Shown here piece after piece: positions 1 to 8,129 of a stretch of DNA of 11,676 nt. Numbering within the stretch: the stretch's first letter is position 1; the number at the start of each line of letters is the position of its first letter. Source of the stretch: Polyrhizophydium stewartii (Eukaryota > Chytridiomycota > Chytridiomycetes > Rhizophydiales); the NCBI GenBank assembly GCA_027604665.1, contig JADGIZ010000572.1:1-11676 (forward strand), written 5' to 3'. The position numbers and the translations under genes were made by a program. The notes under the pieces were generated by a model that saw only the letters and a program-made list of their open reading frames with translations, was not told the DNA's origin and did no database searches.

Positions 1-711
1 AGGGCGGCCCCACCATCCCCTGGCGCCCCGGCCGCAAGGACGCAGACACCTCGGCCGCCTGCACCCCCGACGGCCGCCTGCCCGACGCCTCGCAGGCACA
101 CGACCATGTGAGTGTTGATCCGCATCCCACCCACGCGCGCCATCGTGCACCACTTCCCCGCATCACGCCTGCCGCGGCCACGGGCCCGCATCCGCCGCAC
201 CGCCTCGCGCCAGGGCGGCTCCCTGCTCGCTGCGCCTCTGCCATGCCGCCCGCCCGCGCGCTGACGCCCCCGCTCGCTCCTCGCAATGCCCCAGCTCCGC
301 AACATCTTCTACCGCATGGGCTTCAACGACCAGGAGATCGTCGCCCTCGCCGGCGCCCACGCCCTCGGCCGCTGCCACACGGACCGCTCCGGCTACGAGG
401 GCCCCTGGACCTTCAGCCCAACCACCTTCTCCAACTCGTACTTCAAGCTGCTCCTGAGCGAGAGGTGGGTCGACAAGAAGTGGTCCGGCCCCAAGCAGGC
501 CGTCGACAAGGCCACCGGCTCCCTCATGATGCTGCCCGCAGACCTGGCCCTCATCAACGACCGCGTCTTCAAGAAGCACGTTGCCGAGTACGCCAAGGAC
601 GAGAACAAGTTCTTTGCCGACTTTGCCGCCGCCTTCAAGAAGCTCGAGGAGCTCGGCGTGCCCTTCCCCGAGAACGCCCCGACTCTCACCTTCAACCGCG
701 CCGCGGCCTAA
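1..711 (+). CDS. CCP1: Cytochrome c peroxidase, C-terminal part (5' truncated by window)
   Basis: Haem peroxidase (class I) that reduces H2O2 using cytochrome c, normally in the mitochondrial intermembrane space. Two exons are seen: 3-107 and 295-711 (stop TAA 709-711). They give 173 residues of an enzyme usually about 290 residues long when mature. The intron at 108-294 has donor GTGAGT, a CTGAC branch-like site at 261-265 and acceptor CCCCAG. The exon 1 fragment begins [13 protein letters not shown], a class I peroxidase motif. Exon 2 carries the proximal haem ligand in GAHALG (His codon 358-360), the Trp of GYEGPW (codon 406-408; Trp191 in yeast CCP, the radical site) and the Asp of MMLPAD (codon 541-543; Asp235 in yeast), which hydrogen-bonds the proximal His. 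Ascorbate peroxidase is related and shares these residues, but the C-terminal half follows the CCP pattern (KEYANDQDKFF-like, then FPENAP). The distal Arg/His half and any targeting peptide lie outside the window. Confidence 0.92.
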
Positions 712-840
712 GCCCCTGCCCCCATCTCATCTCCATCCTCGCCCGCCTCCGCCTCCTCCGCCTCCGCCTCCTCCTCTGCCCGGCGGCTCCATGCGCACTC
801 GGCCTCTTTCCTTCAGCCGCCTCCCGCCCATCTCGAATTC

Positions 841-880
841 CGTTCATCCGAATTCATCCGCGTTCATCCGCATTCTCCGC
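841..880. repeat. Short 10-bp tandem repeat, three units plus a degenerate fourth
   Basis: Units are CGTTCATCCG (841-850), AATTCATCCG (851-860) and CGTTCATCCG (861-870), then a diverged CATTCTCCGC (871-880). It lies in the 3' region shared by CCP1 and MSH2. I see no function for it. Confidence 0.75.
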
Positions 881-991
881 TTTCGCTGTGTCTTTTGCAC
901 TCGTTTGTGTGACCACACTCGCATTCACTGTGCCCGCTGGACCCGTGCTCATTTTCCGCATGCGACCGCATTCTCCGCATCCGTCCGCACG

Positions 992-997
992 TTTATT
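992..997 (-). promoter_or_regulatory. Polyadenylation signal AATAAA for MSH2
   Basis: On the minus strand the exact hexamer AATAAA (plus-strand TTTATT) begins 26 nt downstream of the MSH2 stop codon (TGA 1026-1024). This is the usual arrangement for a short 3' UTR. No equally clear signal is seen for the other genes. Confidence 0.6.
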
Positions 998-1023
998 CCG
1001 CGCGGGCATAGACACACGGCCCC

Positions 1024-4000
1024 TCAGAGGCTGCGGAGCACCTCCTGCACAAACTCGTTGCCCGCCATCTCGCCCGCGTACTTGGCACGCAGCCCACGCA
1101 GCGCCTCGAGCAGTCGCGCAGTCGCCGCCGATGCCGCAGAGACGCTGCCATCGGCAGTGCTCTCGAGCGCAGCCTGCTGCTTTGGCTGCTCGGCGCGCCA
1201 GACGCCCGCTGCCTCACGCAGGAAGCGGTCCACAATCATGCCGCCCGCCCGCACCGCCTCGTCCGAGCTCGCCCACACGCGCGGCTGCTTTGGTGGCAGC
1301 TGCGCGCCGTTGCTGCCGCTGCCGCCGCCGCTCTTGTCCTCAAAGTCCTCGAGCTCGGCCGCCTTGCGCTTGGCAATCTTGACCACAATCTCGGGGAACG
1401 ACGCCAGCTCCGCCACATGGATGCCAAAGCTCTGGTCGCACACGCCCGGCAGCACCTTGTACAGCAGCGTGAGCGTCTTCTGCCCCGACGACAGGCTCGA
1501 CAGGTGCGCCGTCACGTGCAGGTTCGTCACGCTGGGCTCCTTGTCTGCCAGCTGCGTCAGCTCGTGAAAGTGCGTCGCAAACAGCGACAGGCACTTGATC
1601 TTGGTGCAAATATGCCTTGCACGAGAGAGCATCCACCACAACGCGAGATATCGTCAGCACCCTGCCCACGTCCAGAGCGTCCCTGCCTGCGCGCAGACTC
1701 ACTCTGCAATCGCCCACGCAAGGCCAAACCCATCGTACGTGCTCGTGCCGCGTCCAAGCTCGTCAATGATGATCAGCGAGTTGCGCGTCGCCGACCGCAG
1801 AATCGACGCCGTCTCAAGCATCTCGGCCATAAACGTCGAAATGCCCTTGAGCTGGCTGTCATTGGCGCCCACGCGCGCCAGGATCGAGTCCACAATCGCC
1901 ACACTCGCCTCCTGGCACGGCACAAACGACCCAATCTGCGCCATCAGGACAATCACGCCAATCTGCCGAATGTACGTCGACTTGCCGCCCATGTTGGGCC
2001 CTGTGATGATCTGGAACGCGCTCGCGCCCGGAACCAGCGACACGTCGTTCTCGATAAACGACACGTCGTCTTGGATCTCCACGCACGGGTGTCGCGCGCC
2101 TTTGAGCACAATGCCGCTGCCGTCGCCTTGCCGCGCCATCGTCAGCACCGCCATGCACACGCACACGCCAGTCACAAGCAATCCAAGTCGCAGCCACCGT
2201 CGCCGCTCACCCATAGGCGCCATCTTGGGCCGCACGTACTGGATCGGCGCGTGCACCGCCACATGCGCAAAGCTGACTATCACGTCAATGTGGGCAATCA
2301 GCTGGTTGAGTAACTCGAGCACGGGAAAGTACGATCCTGTGCGCAGCGTCAGCCATTCCCCATTCTGTGCACGCTCTTGACATGATCTGCTGACCCCCCC
2401 CACAAATGCAACACGCTAGATCCGCCACTGACCCGTGATTGTAATGACCTCCTTGGCCAGATTGCCCTGCAGCGCCTCGTACGACTCTGTGAGCTCAATA
2501 AACTCGTTGCTCAACATGCGCAGTTTCTGCGTCGTGAACAGCACGCCAGCCTTTTGCGTCGACATCTCGAGGAACTCGGGCTTGCCGCGGATCTTGCTGG
2601 CGTCCTGTTGCAGCACATAAAAGCACGCACAAGTTCACACAAAAGCAGTGAGCATTCACCTCGCCCCACTACGTCGTGTGCACCAGCCAACAACAAAGCC
2701 ATCTCACCGCGCGCGACAGCCGCAGATGATGCCCGTACTGGCTGTTCCTCTCAAACTTGAGCCGCTTCTCAAACTCGACCCCAAGCGACACGGCCACGCG
2801 CTCCGCCTCGGGCTGCAGCGCCGCAAGCACCTCGTTCATGCGCGCACGCGTGTCCTGCAGCTCCTCATGGAAATCGGCCTTGATCAAATACTCGTGGTTC
2901 TCGACCGCCTCGAGATCCACCGTCGTCTCCACAAGCTCTTGCAGCTTGCGCAGCGACTCGGCATACTCACGCAGCGGCGAAATGTACACCTCGCGCACGA
3001 GCGCCGCGTGCTCGCCAGTGTACTCTTCCAGTGTTTCTTGCAGCGCGGGGAGTCCCAGCAGCACTTGGTACACGCGCACCACGTCCTGCAGAGACGCGCT
3101 GCCGCGCTGGAACTTGCGCGCCAGGCGGTGCAAGTCGGGGAACGACCGCAAGCGGTCCTCCTGCACCGCACCGCAACGCATCGCAACGCATCGCACAGCG
3201 CCGCAACCCCCGCCCATCGCCGTCGTCAGCCGTCGCAGCCTCTCGGTTGTATCGCATTCAAACGGCCAGAACCCAGCCACGCACCTGCATCGTCTGGCGA
3301 AGCTGCGAGTCCTCGAAAAACGCCTCAACGAGGTTGTGCCGCGCCTGAATGTCCTCGACGCTCATGAGCGGCTGCTTGACCCACTGCCCGAGCAGGCGCG
3401 ATCCCTGCGCTGTCTTGCATTTGTCCAGCAGGCCCGTGAGGCTCATCGACTTGGGTCCTGGCCACAATCACCCCACACGCACGCGAGCCAGTGAGCTTCA
3501 GCACATGCATCACTCGCTGTGAGGATCGACAGCTCACAACCACACGCACCGGCCTGGCCTGTGAGTGTCAGATTGAGCGCCTTGACGGCTGCCGAGTCCA
3601 ATCGCATGTACTGCGACAGATCGTGCGTCTCGATCGTGTACTCGCCAAAGTTGCTGTCATCGGCGAGCAGCTTGCCACGCAGCGCCAAACCGAGTTAGCG
3701 CCTAAAAACCAATCGAGTCGCCGTTGCGAGCAGCTCCTCTGACCCGCGACACTCACGTTCAAGTACTTGATCAGCGCCGCAACGCACTGCATGGCAATCG
3801 CCATGTTGAGCTCGGCTGCATCGTCCCACCACCAAAAACGAATCAGCAAACGGCCCATCTTCAAGAACCGCGCTGGAACGTGGAAGAGCTGGCGTGCGGA
3901 GGAGGTGCCGGACTCAGCAACTCACGCAGCTTGGTGGCGTCCATGCCGTTGGCCAGCAGGCGGTTCAGGTCCTGCTCGATATCGTTGGTGCCAAAGTCGG

Positions 4001-5198
4001 CGCGGCGGCGCTCCGTGACCACCACATCGCAGCGGCTCAGGATCGCCTTGATCTTCTTGAGACCATAGTTTTGCGAGTCGTCGGGCATCACGCACTCCTT
4101 GACGCCCAGCTGGATCAGCACCGACTGCGCCGCGTCCGTGCAATTGCATTCGTTGTCAGTGAGCCAGGAACCTATCGGCGCCGCAGCGACGAGGAGCGTC
4201 ACGGCGGCAGACCGGAGCAAGTGGAGTGAGTCGCACCTCAAAGTTGGAAAAGGTCTCGTTGTCAACAAACTCGGCGACGCCCATGCGACGCATCGTCGTG
4301 GCGTCCGTGTACGCAATGCCAACCAGCTTGTCGTTGCCCGTTGTGCGCAGCGAGACGGCGAGCACAATGGGCGACGACGACACCTCGGAGCTGCCGCCAA
4401 ACAGCAGCTCCTCGACGCTCTGCAGGTTCCCCGGCGACGCCTGCACGATCGATGCCATCTCACAAGCGTCAGCCGTGCGTCGAGCCGACAAGACGGCGCC
4501 GCCCCTCTCCCGCTCCACAAGAACAAGACAGCAAAGCCAACGCACGCTCTTGGCAAGGCGCCAGCCGCCGCCCTTGCGGGTCTCGGACGCCCAAATCTCG
4601 ATGCGGTGGTGCTTGTTGACCAGCATGTCCTTGAGAAACGCCGTGGCATTGAGCCGGCTGAGCGTGCAGCTCGGCAGGCCCGCGCTGCCGCCGAGGTACT
4701 TGATCACCGTCGTCGTCTTGTAAACCTGGTCGGCCACGTAGAGCGCATCGTCGCCGTGCGCGCTGTAGTAGTCGCCGCCGTTGCGCTCAAACAGCCGCAC
4801 CGTCGTCTCGCCCTTCTGCAGACCCGCAAGGCGTGCAGGCAGGTCGGCGGTCGGCGGTGCGAGCAAGCGGCGGGGCGGCGAGATGGAGGGGCGATTGGCT
4901 GGGCGTGTCAGTTGTGGGTGGGGCCGCCAGAGCGGGCAAGGCCGCTCGCAAGCCAGGGGCGGCTGCGTGCGGAGAAAGGCGTCCGGACGACCTCGGGCAG
5001 GCTGGCAAAGAACTGGCAGAAGCCGGCCTCGGCCGGCTTGTCTGTGGGCCGCGCGGCAGGCGGGCGGGTGCGTCAGCAGAGCCGCAACGGCAGCGACCGA
5101 GGTGCGGCCTGATGGCGCGGCGCGCACGCACCAAGGGCGAGGTCGGGCTGGTCCTTGTCCATGTGTCCGATTGCGCTTGGCGGGTCAAATTCGGCCAT
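1024..5198 (-). CDS. MSH2: DNA mismatch repair protein MSH2, 13 exons, 969 aa
   Basis: MutS-family ATPase that pairs with MSH6 or MSH3 to recognise mismatches and small loops in the nucleus. Inferred exons, 5' to 3': 5198-5132, 5041-4992, 4815-4546, 4440-4237, 4124-3926, 3815-3757, 3670-3550, 3457-3285, 3160-2708, 2604-2433, 2336-2211, 2126-1703, 1615-1024. They sum to 2910 nt with every phase consistent, giving 969 aa (yeast 964, human 934). The N-terminal mismatch-binding domain starts near residue 40 ([20 protein letters not shown]). Connector, lever and clamp domains follow. The ATPase domain has Walker [10 protein letters not shown] (674-682), signature loop STFMAEM (728-734), Walker B LIIIDE (749-754) and the H-loop ATHFHEL (His788). 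The start MAEFDPPS at 5198 is chosen because it feeds the conserved AEAGFCQFF segment in exon 2 by a phase-1 junction. The weakest junction is intron 2 (4816-4991, donor GTCGTC). A Gly/Ser-rich insert lies in the C-terminal tail after the conserved [11 protein letters not shown]. The gene is divergent to NDK. Confidence 0.96.
3172..3191. repeat. Perfect 10-bp tandem duplication in MSH2 intron 8
   Basis: CGCAACGCAT occurs twice in direct succession (3172-3181 and 3182-3191), followed by a partial third copy. It sits 11 nt inside the 3' splice site of MSH2 intron 8 (3161-3284), where a pyrimidine tract would be expected on the minus strand. Confidence 0.8.
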
Positions 5199-5738
5199 GT
5201 CGCCGACGGCCTCGGTGCTCCGACCTCGTGTTGTGCGGGCTGCGTCCAAGCCCCGTGCACACGACACCGCCCGCACCCGCCCGCCGCAGGCAGCCACGGC
5301 GATGGCCGTCGGCATTCTCCCTTGGTGCGATCGCGCCTCGCGGCCTTGGCTCCTGCTGTGGCCGCGGCGGCCGCGATGTGAATCCGCAGGAAACGGGTGC
5401 CAAGGGGCAGCAGCCGCCGCAGCACTTTGCCGTCGTGTTGGATTTTGTGAGTCGCTGCGTGCTGGCGCGAGCGAGCTGCACTGCACCGCCGCGAGGCCTC
5501 TGCGCGCGCTGCTGGGCCGGCAGCCCGCGCGCATGTGTCCCGGCGCTGCGCTGCGCGGCCCAGTGCTGCCCGGCGCGCGCTGCCCGGCGTGCGGGCCACC
5601 CGCAAGACCCTCCGCGATCGTCCCCCGCGATCGTTGCTGATCTCGGAGCGCCGCATCCGTTTTTTTCTGGACCCCGCCACACCCGACGCCCCCACGCCCG
5701 CACCCCACGACCACGCCAGCCCCCACAAGCAACCAGAA
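5199..5738. promoter_or_regulatory. Shared (bidirectional) upstream region of MSH2 and NDK
   Basis: This is a 540-nt gap between two divergent start codons, so it must hold both promoters and 5' UTRs. No TATA box is obvious. Visible elements are: the palindrome GCGATCGC at 5327-5334; two direct copies of CCGCGATCGT at 5612-5621 and 5625-5634 (13-bp spacing, each with a CGATCG core); a run of seven T at 5660-5666; and a C/A-rich, G-poor leader (about 5671-5738) directly before the NDK ATG. The region is otherwise very GC-rich. Open frames across it on both strands show no recognisable protein. Confidence 0.6.
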
Positions 5739-6363
5739 ATGTCGACTGAGCGCACCTACATCATGGTCAAGCCCGACGGCGTCGAGCGTGGTCTCGTTGG
5801 CGAGATCATCAAGCGCTTCGAGAACCGCGGCTTCAAGCTCGTTGCCCTCGAGCTCCTCCACCCGACCGTCGAGCACCTCGAGCAGCACTACTCTGACCTC
5901 CGCGAGAAGAAGTTCTTCCGCGGCCTGATCGAGTACATGCACTCGGGCCCCGTCGTCGGCATGGTCTGGGAGGGCAAGGACGTTGTCAAGACTGGCCGCA
6001 AGATGCTCGGCGAGACCAACCCGCTCGCCTCGGCCCCTGGCACCATCCGCGGCGACTTCTGGTGCGTCTGTCTCCCGTGCCCCGTGCCCCGCTGATCGCA
6101 CACTCCTGTGTCCGAGATGCTGACTCCCGCTGTGTGCGTCTGCCTGTGCACCTGCCCTGCAGCATCGACGTCGGCAAGAACATCTGCCACGGCTCGGACT
6201 CGGTCGAGAGCGCCCAGAAGGAGATTGCCCTCGTGAGTGGCTTGCGGCGGCCGGTCTGGCTTCCTCCCCGTGCTGGCGCTGACGATCGATCGCGCCTGTG
6301 CAGTGGTTCCCCCGCGGCGTCCCCCACTTCTCGCGCGGCCTCGACCGCCTCATCTACGAGTAA
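5739..6363 (+). CDS. NDK1: Nucleoside diphosphate kinase, 3 exons, 150 aa
   Basis: Transfers the gamma phosphate between (d)NTPs and (d)NDPs through a phosphohistidine, balancing nucleotide pools. It is normally a cytosolic hexamer. Exons: 5739-6061, 6163-6232, 6304-6363 (453 nt, TAA 6361-6363). The length matches eukaryotic NDKs (about 150 aa). Introns are 101 nt (donor GTGCGT, CTGAC near 6120, acceptor CTGCAG) and 71 nt (GTGAGT, CTGAC near 6280, acceptor GTGCAG). The N-terminus reads [14 protein letters not shown] with a Lys-Pro-Asp motif. [14 protein letters not shown] and MLGETNP follow. The catalytic His is residue 117 in [12 protein letters not shown], formed across the exon 1/2 junction region, and the protein ends in LIYE. 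The ATG at 5739 (context CCAGAA) is preferred over an in-frame ATG at 5535, because NDKs start just before the [10 protein letters not shown] strand and the intervening sequence looks like untranslated leader. Confidence 0.97.
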
Positions 6364-6513
6364 ACGCCCCAGCTCGTGAATGAACGCCACTGTCTTATGT
6401 GATCCGATACATTTTCTTCTCTGCCAGCCGCCGCGTCCTCAGGGCCTGTGATACTGTCGTCACCAGCGGCGTCGGCCGCCTTCCCGCAGCTCCCAGCCAA
6501 CCCCCACGCAGCC
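6364..6513. promoter_or_regulatory. NDK 3' UTR and PHO88 promoter region
   Basis: A 150-nt gap separates two genes in the same direction. It begins with a comparatively AT-rich stretch (about 6395-6425), the likely 3' end of the NDK transcript. It then turns GC-rich toward the PHO88 ATG (context CAGCCATGTC). No exact AATAAA or TATA box is seen. Confidence 0.45.
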
Positions 6514-7779
6514 ATGTCTTCTCTGAACCAGACGGTGCGCAGGACGCCGGACGCCTGCCTTCCACCGCCTGCATTCACGCCTGCTGATACGCCCGGCCTC
6601 TGCAGTTCATCAACATCGGCATTGTCCTGGCCGCCGTCCAAGTGGTGCGCTGATTCCGCCCCGTCGCTGTGCGCCTTCCGCGGGCGGCTGCCGGCTCGCC
6701 GAGGCGCACTGGAGCACCGGCCGCCTCGGCGCAGGTCCCGCGGCGTGTTGCAGCGGCTTCACGCCGCGGCCGTGCGCCGTGCGCCGTGCGCCGTGCGCCG
6801 TGCTCGCCTCGCCCGCCTGCTCGCCCACCAGCTGACCGCGCTCTGGGTTGCGCCTCTCTGCCCCCGACACCACAGGCCAACTACTTCAAGCTCGATGCCC
6901 CCGAGAACACCCTGTGCGTCGGAACCAGCTGCCCCTCGGCCGACCGCCGCGAGACCCGGCACCTGCGTACATGCGCTTGCATATCGCTTGCTGACCCGCC
7001 GCGCGCCGTGCTCCGCAGGTACATCCGCATCGCCTACGCCGCCAGCCAGGCCGCTGTGTTTGCGTGCATTGCGTACATCTACACCCGCATCCGCGCCAAG
7101 AAGGGTGCGCTGGCCTTGCCTCTGCGCCGATCGCTGCCGCCGCCTTGAGACCTGCTCGTTTGCTGATCCGCTGCGCTCTTGAACGACCGTAAACAACAGA
7201 CAAGACCGAGCTGATTTACAACGAGTCCAAGTTCCCGTTCTCGTCGACGTGAGAGCTGTGCTCGCTTCCGTCGCCTCGCAGCCAATATGCATGCACACCG
7301 GCGCTGACCCGCAAACTTGCGCAGCCCGCCCGAGACGATCCGCTCGACGGTCGGCGCCTACGACGAGGAGCAGGTCCGCAGCCTCGTCACCCAGAACCTC
7401 ACGACCGTCGCCGTGCTGCTCTTCATCACCTTCCGCTTCGGATACCTGCGCCCGCTCGTCATCCAGTCGGTCATGGCCTTGCGCCAGATCTCGACCACGC
7501 CGCTGTTCCGCGTCCACATCCTCGGCGAGGCGGCTACCGGCGACCTTGCCCGCCCCTGGAAGGGCACCGGCACGTCGAGGTGCGTGTTGAAGCAGCTCAC
7601 CGAGCCGCATGTTGCCTGCCGCCCGCTGACGGAGGCTGACTCGTGCTGGCCGGCCGCCTGTCTCTCGTCTGGATCCCGCCCGGTTCCCCGTCTGCAGCCA
7701 GACTCCCGGCCCCACCAAGAAGGAGCTCAAGGCAAAGGAGCGCAAGGAGGCCAAGAAGCGCCTCAACCGTCTCGACTGA
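6514..7779 (+). CDS. PHO88: PHO88/SND3 family ER membrane protein, 7 exons, 189 aa
   Basis: Homologue of yeast Pho88/Snd3, an ER membrane protein first linked to phosphate uptake and later to SRP-independent targeting of proteins to the ER. Exons: 6514-6534, 6606-6644, 6876-6913, 7019-7104, 7200-7248, 7325-7579, 7698-7779. They sum to 570 nt, or 189 aa plus stop TGA 7777-7779. Yeast Pho88 is 188 aa. Hydrophobic segments lie at about residues 8-23, 34-54 and 102-120. Family hallmarks are YIRIAYAASQ after the first loop, the acidic SSTPPETIRSTV/YDEEQV stretch, FGYLRPLVIQSVMALR, and HILGEAATGDLARPWK. The C-terminus is strongly basic and Lys/Glu-rich (TKKELKAKERKEAKKR). Five of the six introns begin GTGCG and the other begins GTGAG. 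The 5' end is split into very small exons (21, 39 and 38 nt), so the first three junctions rest on frame and family similarity. Confidence 0.93.
6771..6805 (+). repeat. 7-bp tandem repeat (CGTGCGC) inside PHO88 intron 2
   Basis: Four perfect units, CGTGCGC, at 6771-6798, followed by a one-base variant CGTGCTC (6799-6805). Each perfect unit contains GTGCGC, the same hexamer used as 5' splice site by PHO88 introns 1, 2 and 4. The array is in intron 2 (6645-6875), the longest intron of the gene. Confidence 0.85.
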
Positions 7780-8129
7780 GCGCCTTGTGCTGTCGTCCGT
7801 TGTTGCCTCCTGGCGGCTGAATCCGCTGCCTCACGCGGATGGCTCTGCGTGGCATCAAGCCGTTGCCGTTCATGCTCGGCGGGCAGCCAATGAATTGAGA
7901 CTGCGATGTCGCCATCGACCCACAACACCGGGCTGCTCGCCCCTTGACCGAGTCCTTGAGGGTGGTGCGGCCCCCCTCCGCCCCGGTGCGCCTGCCGATA
8001 ATGCCCGATAGGCGCCTGAACATGCGACGCAGATACCGCCTCGCAGCACGCCTCGAGCCCCGCCCGGCCTCGCGTCTGATGCGACCCAGGCGCGCCAACA
8101 CCGGGCGCTCTCGACTTTCCTCTGGCGCA
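7780..8129. other. Intergenic region between PHO88 and the zinc-finger gene
   Basis: A 350-nt gap with no supported gene. It should contain the PHO88 3' UTR and the upstream region of the next gene. Several frames are open on both strands (for example minus-strand frames across 7763-8050), but I recognise no family in them and see no start, splice or homology support. A run of eight C interrupted by one T occurs near 7972-7980. Confidence 0.5.

Larger units (their letters stand above)
712..1023. other. Convergent 3' intergenic region between CCP1 and MSH2
   Basis: No gene is supported here. The stretch just after the CCP1 stop is a long pyrimidine-rich tract (about 718-782, repeated CCGCCTC). 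It is followed by short TTCATCCG repeats (841-870) and two copies of CGCATTCTCCGC (869-880 and 967-978). The MSH2 polyadenylation signal lies at its right end. Long frames that cross it are GC-driven shadows of the flanking genes. Confidence 0.6.

Noticed and set aside
108..1382. A 424-codon plus-strand frame spanning the CCP1 intron, CCP1 exon 2 and the 3' end of MSH2
   Set aside because: It starts in the CCP1 intron, is out of frame with CCP1 and antisense to MSH2. It is Pro/Arg/Ala-rich with no family resemblance.
5020..5039. Inverted repeat AAGCCGGCC/GGCCGGCTT with a 2-nt loop
   Set aside because: It lies in MSH2 exon 2 and is explained by codons for the conserved KPAEAG segment in GC-rich DNA.
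5535..5738. N-terminal extension of NDK from an in-frame ATG at 5535, possibly a targeting peptide
   Set aside because: The stretch is very Arg/Ala/Pro-rich and could mimic a mitochondrial presequence, but it overlaps the C-rich leader typical of an untranslated region. Family length fits the ATG at 5739.
5073..6353. A 426-codon minus-strand frame containing MSH2 exon 1
   Set aside because: Only the last part (5132-5198) matches MSH2. Upstream it is antisense to NDK exons and ends in MSH2 intron 1. The MSH2 start is placed at 5198.
7763..8050. Possible minus-strand coding segment downstream of PHO88
   Set aside because: Two minus-strand frames read plausibly for short stretches, but neither has a start, conserved motif or splice support, and codon use is mixed.
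7944..8129. Upstream extension of the zinc-finger N-terminal frame to an ATG at 7944
   Set aside because: The extra residues are Arg/Pro-rich and unlike the rest. The ATG at 8130 gives a more plausible N-terminus (MHLAGLLNP).
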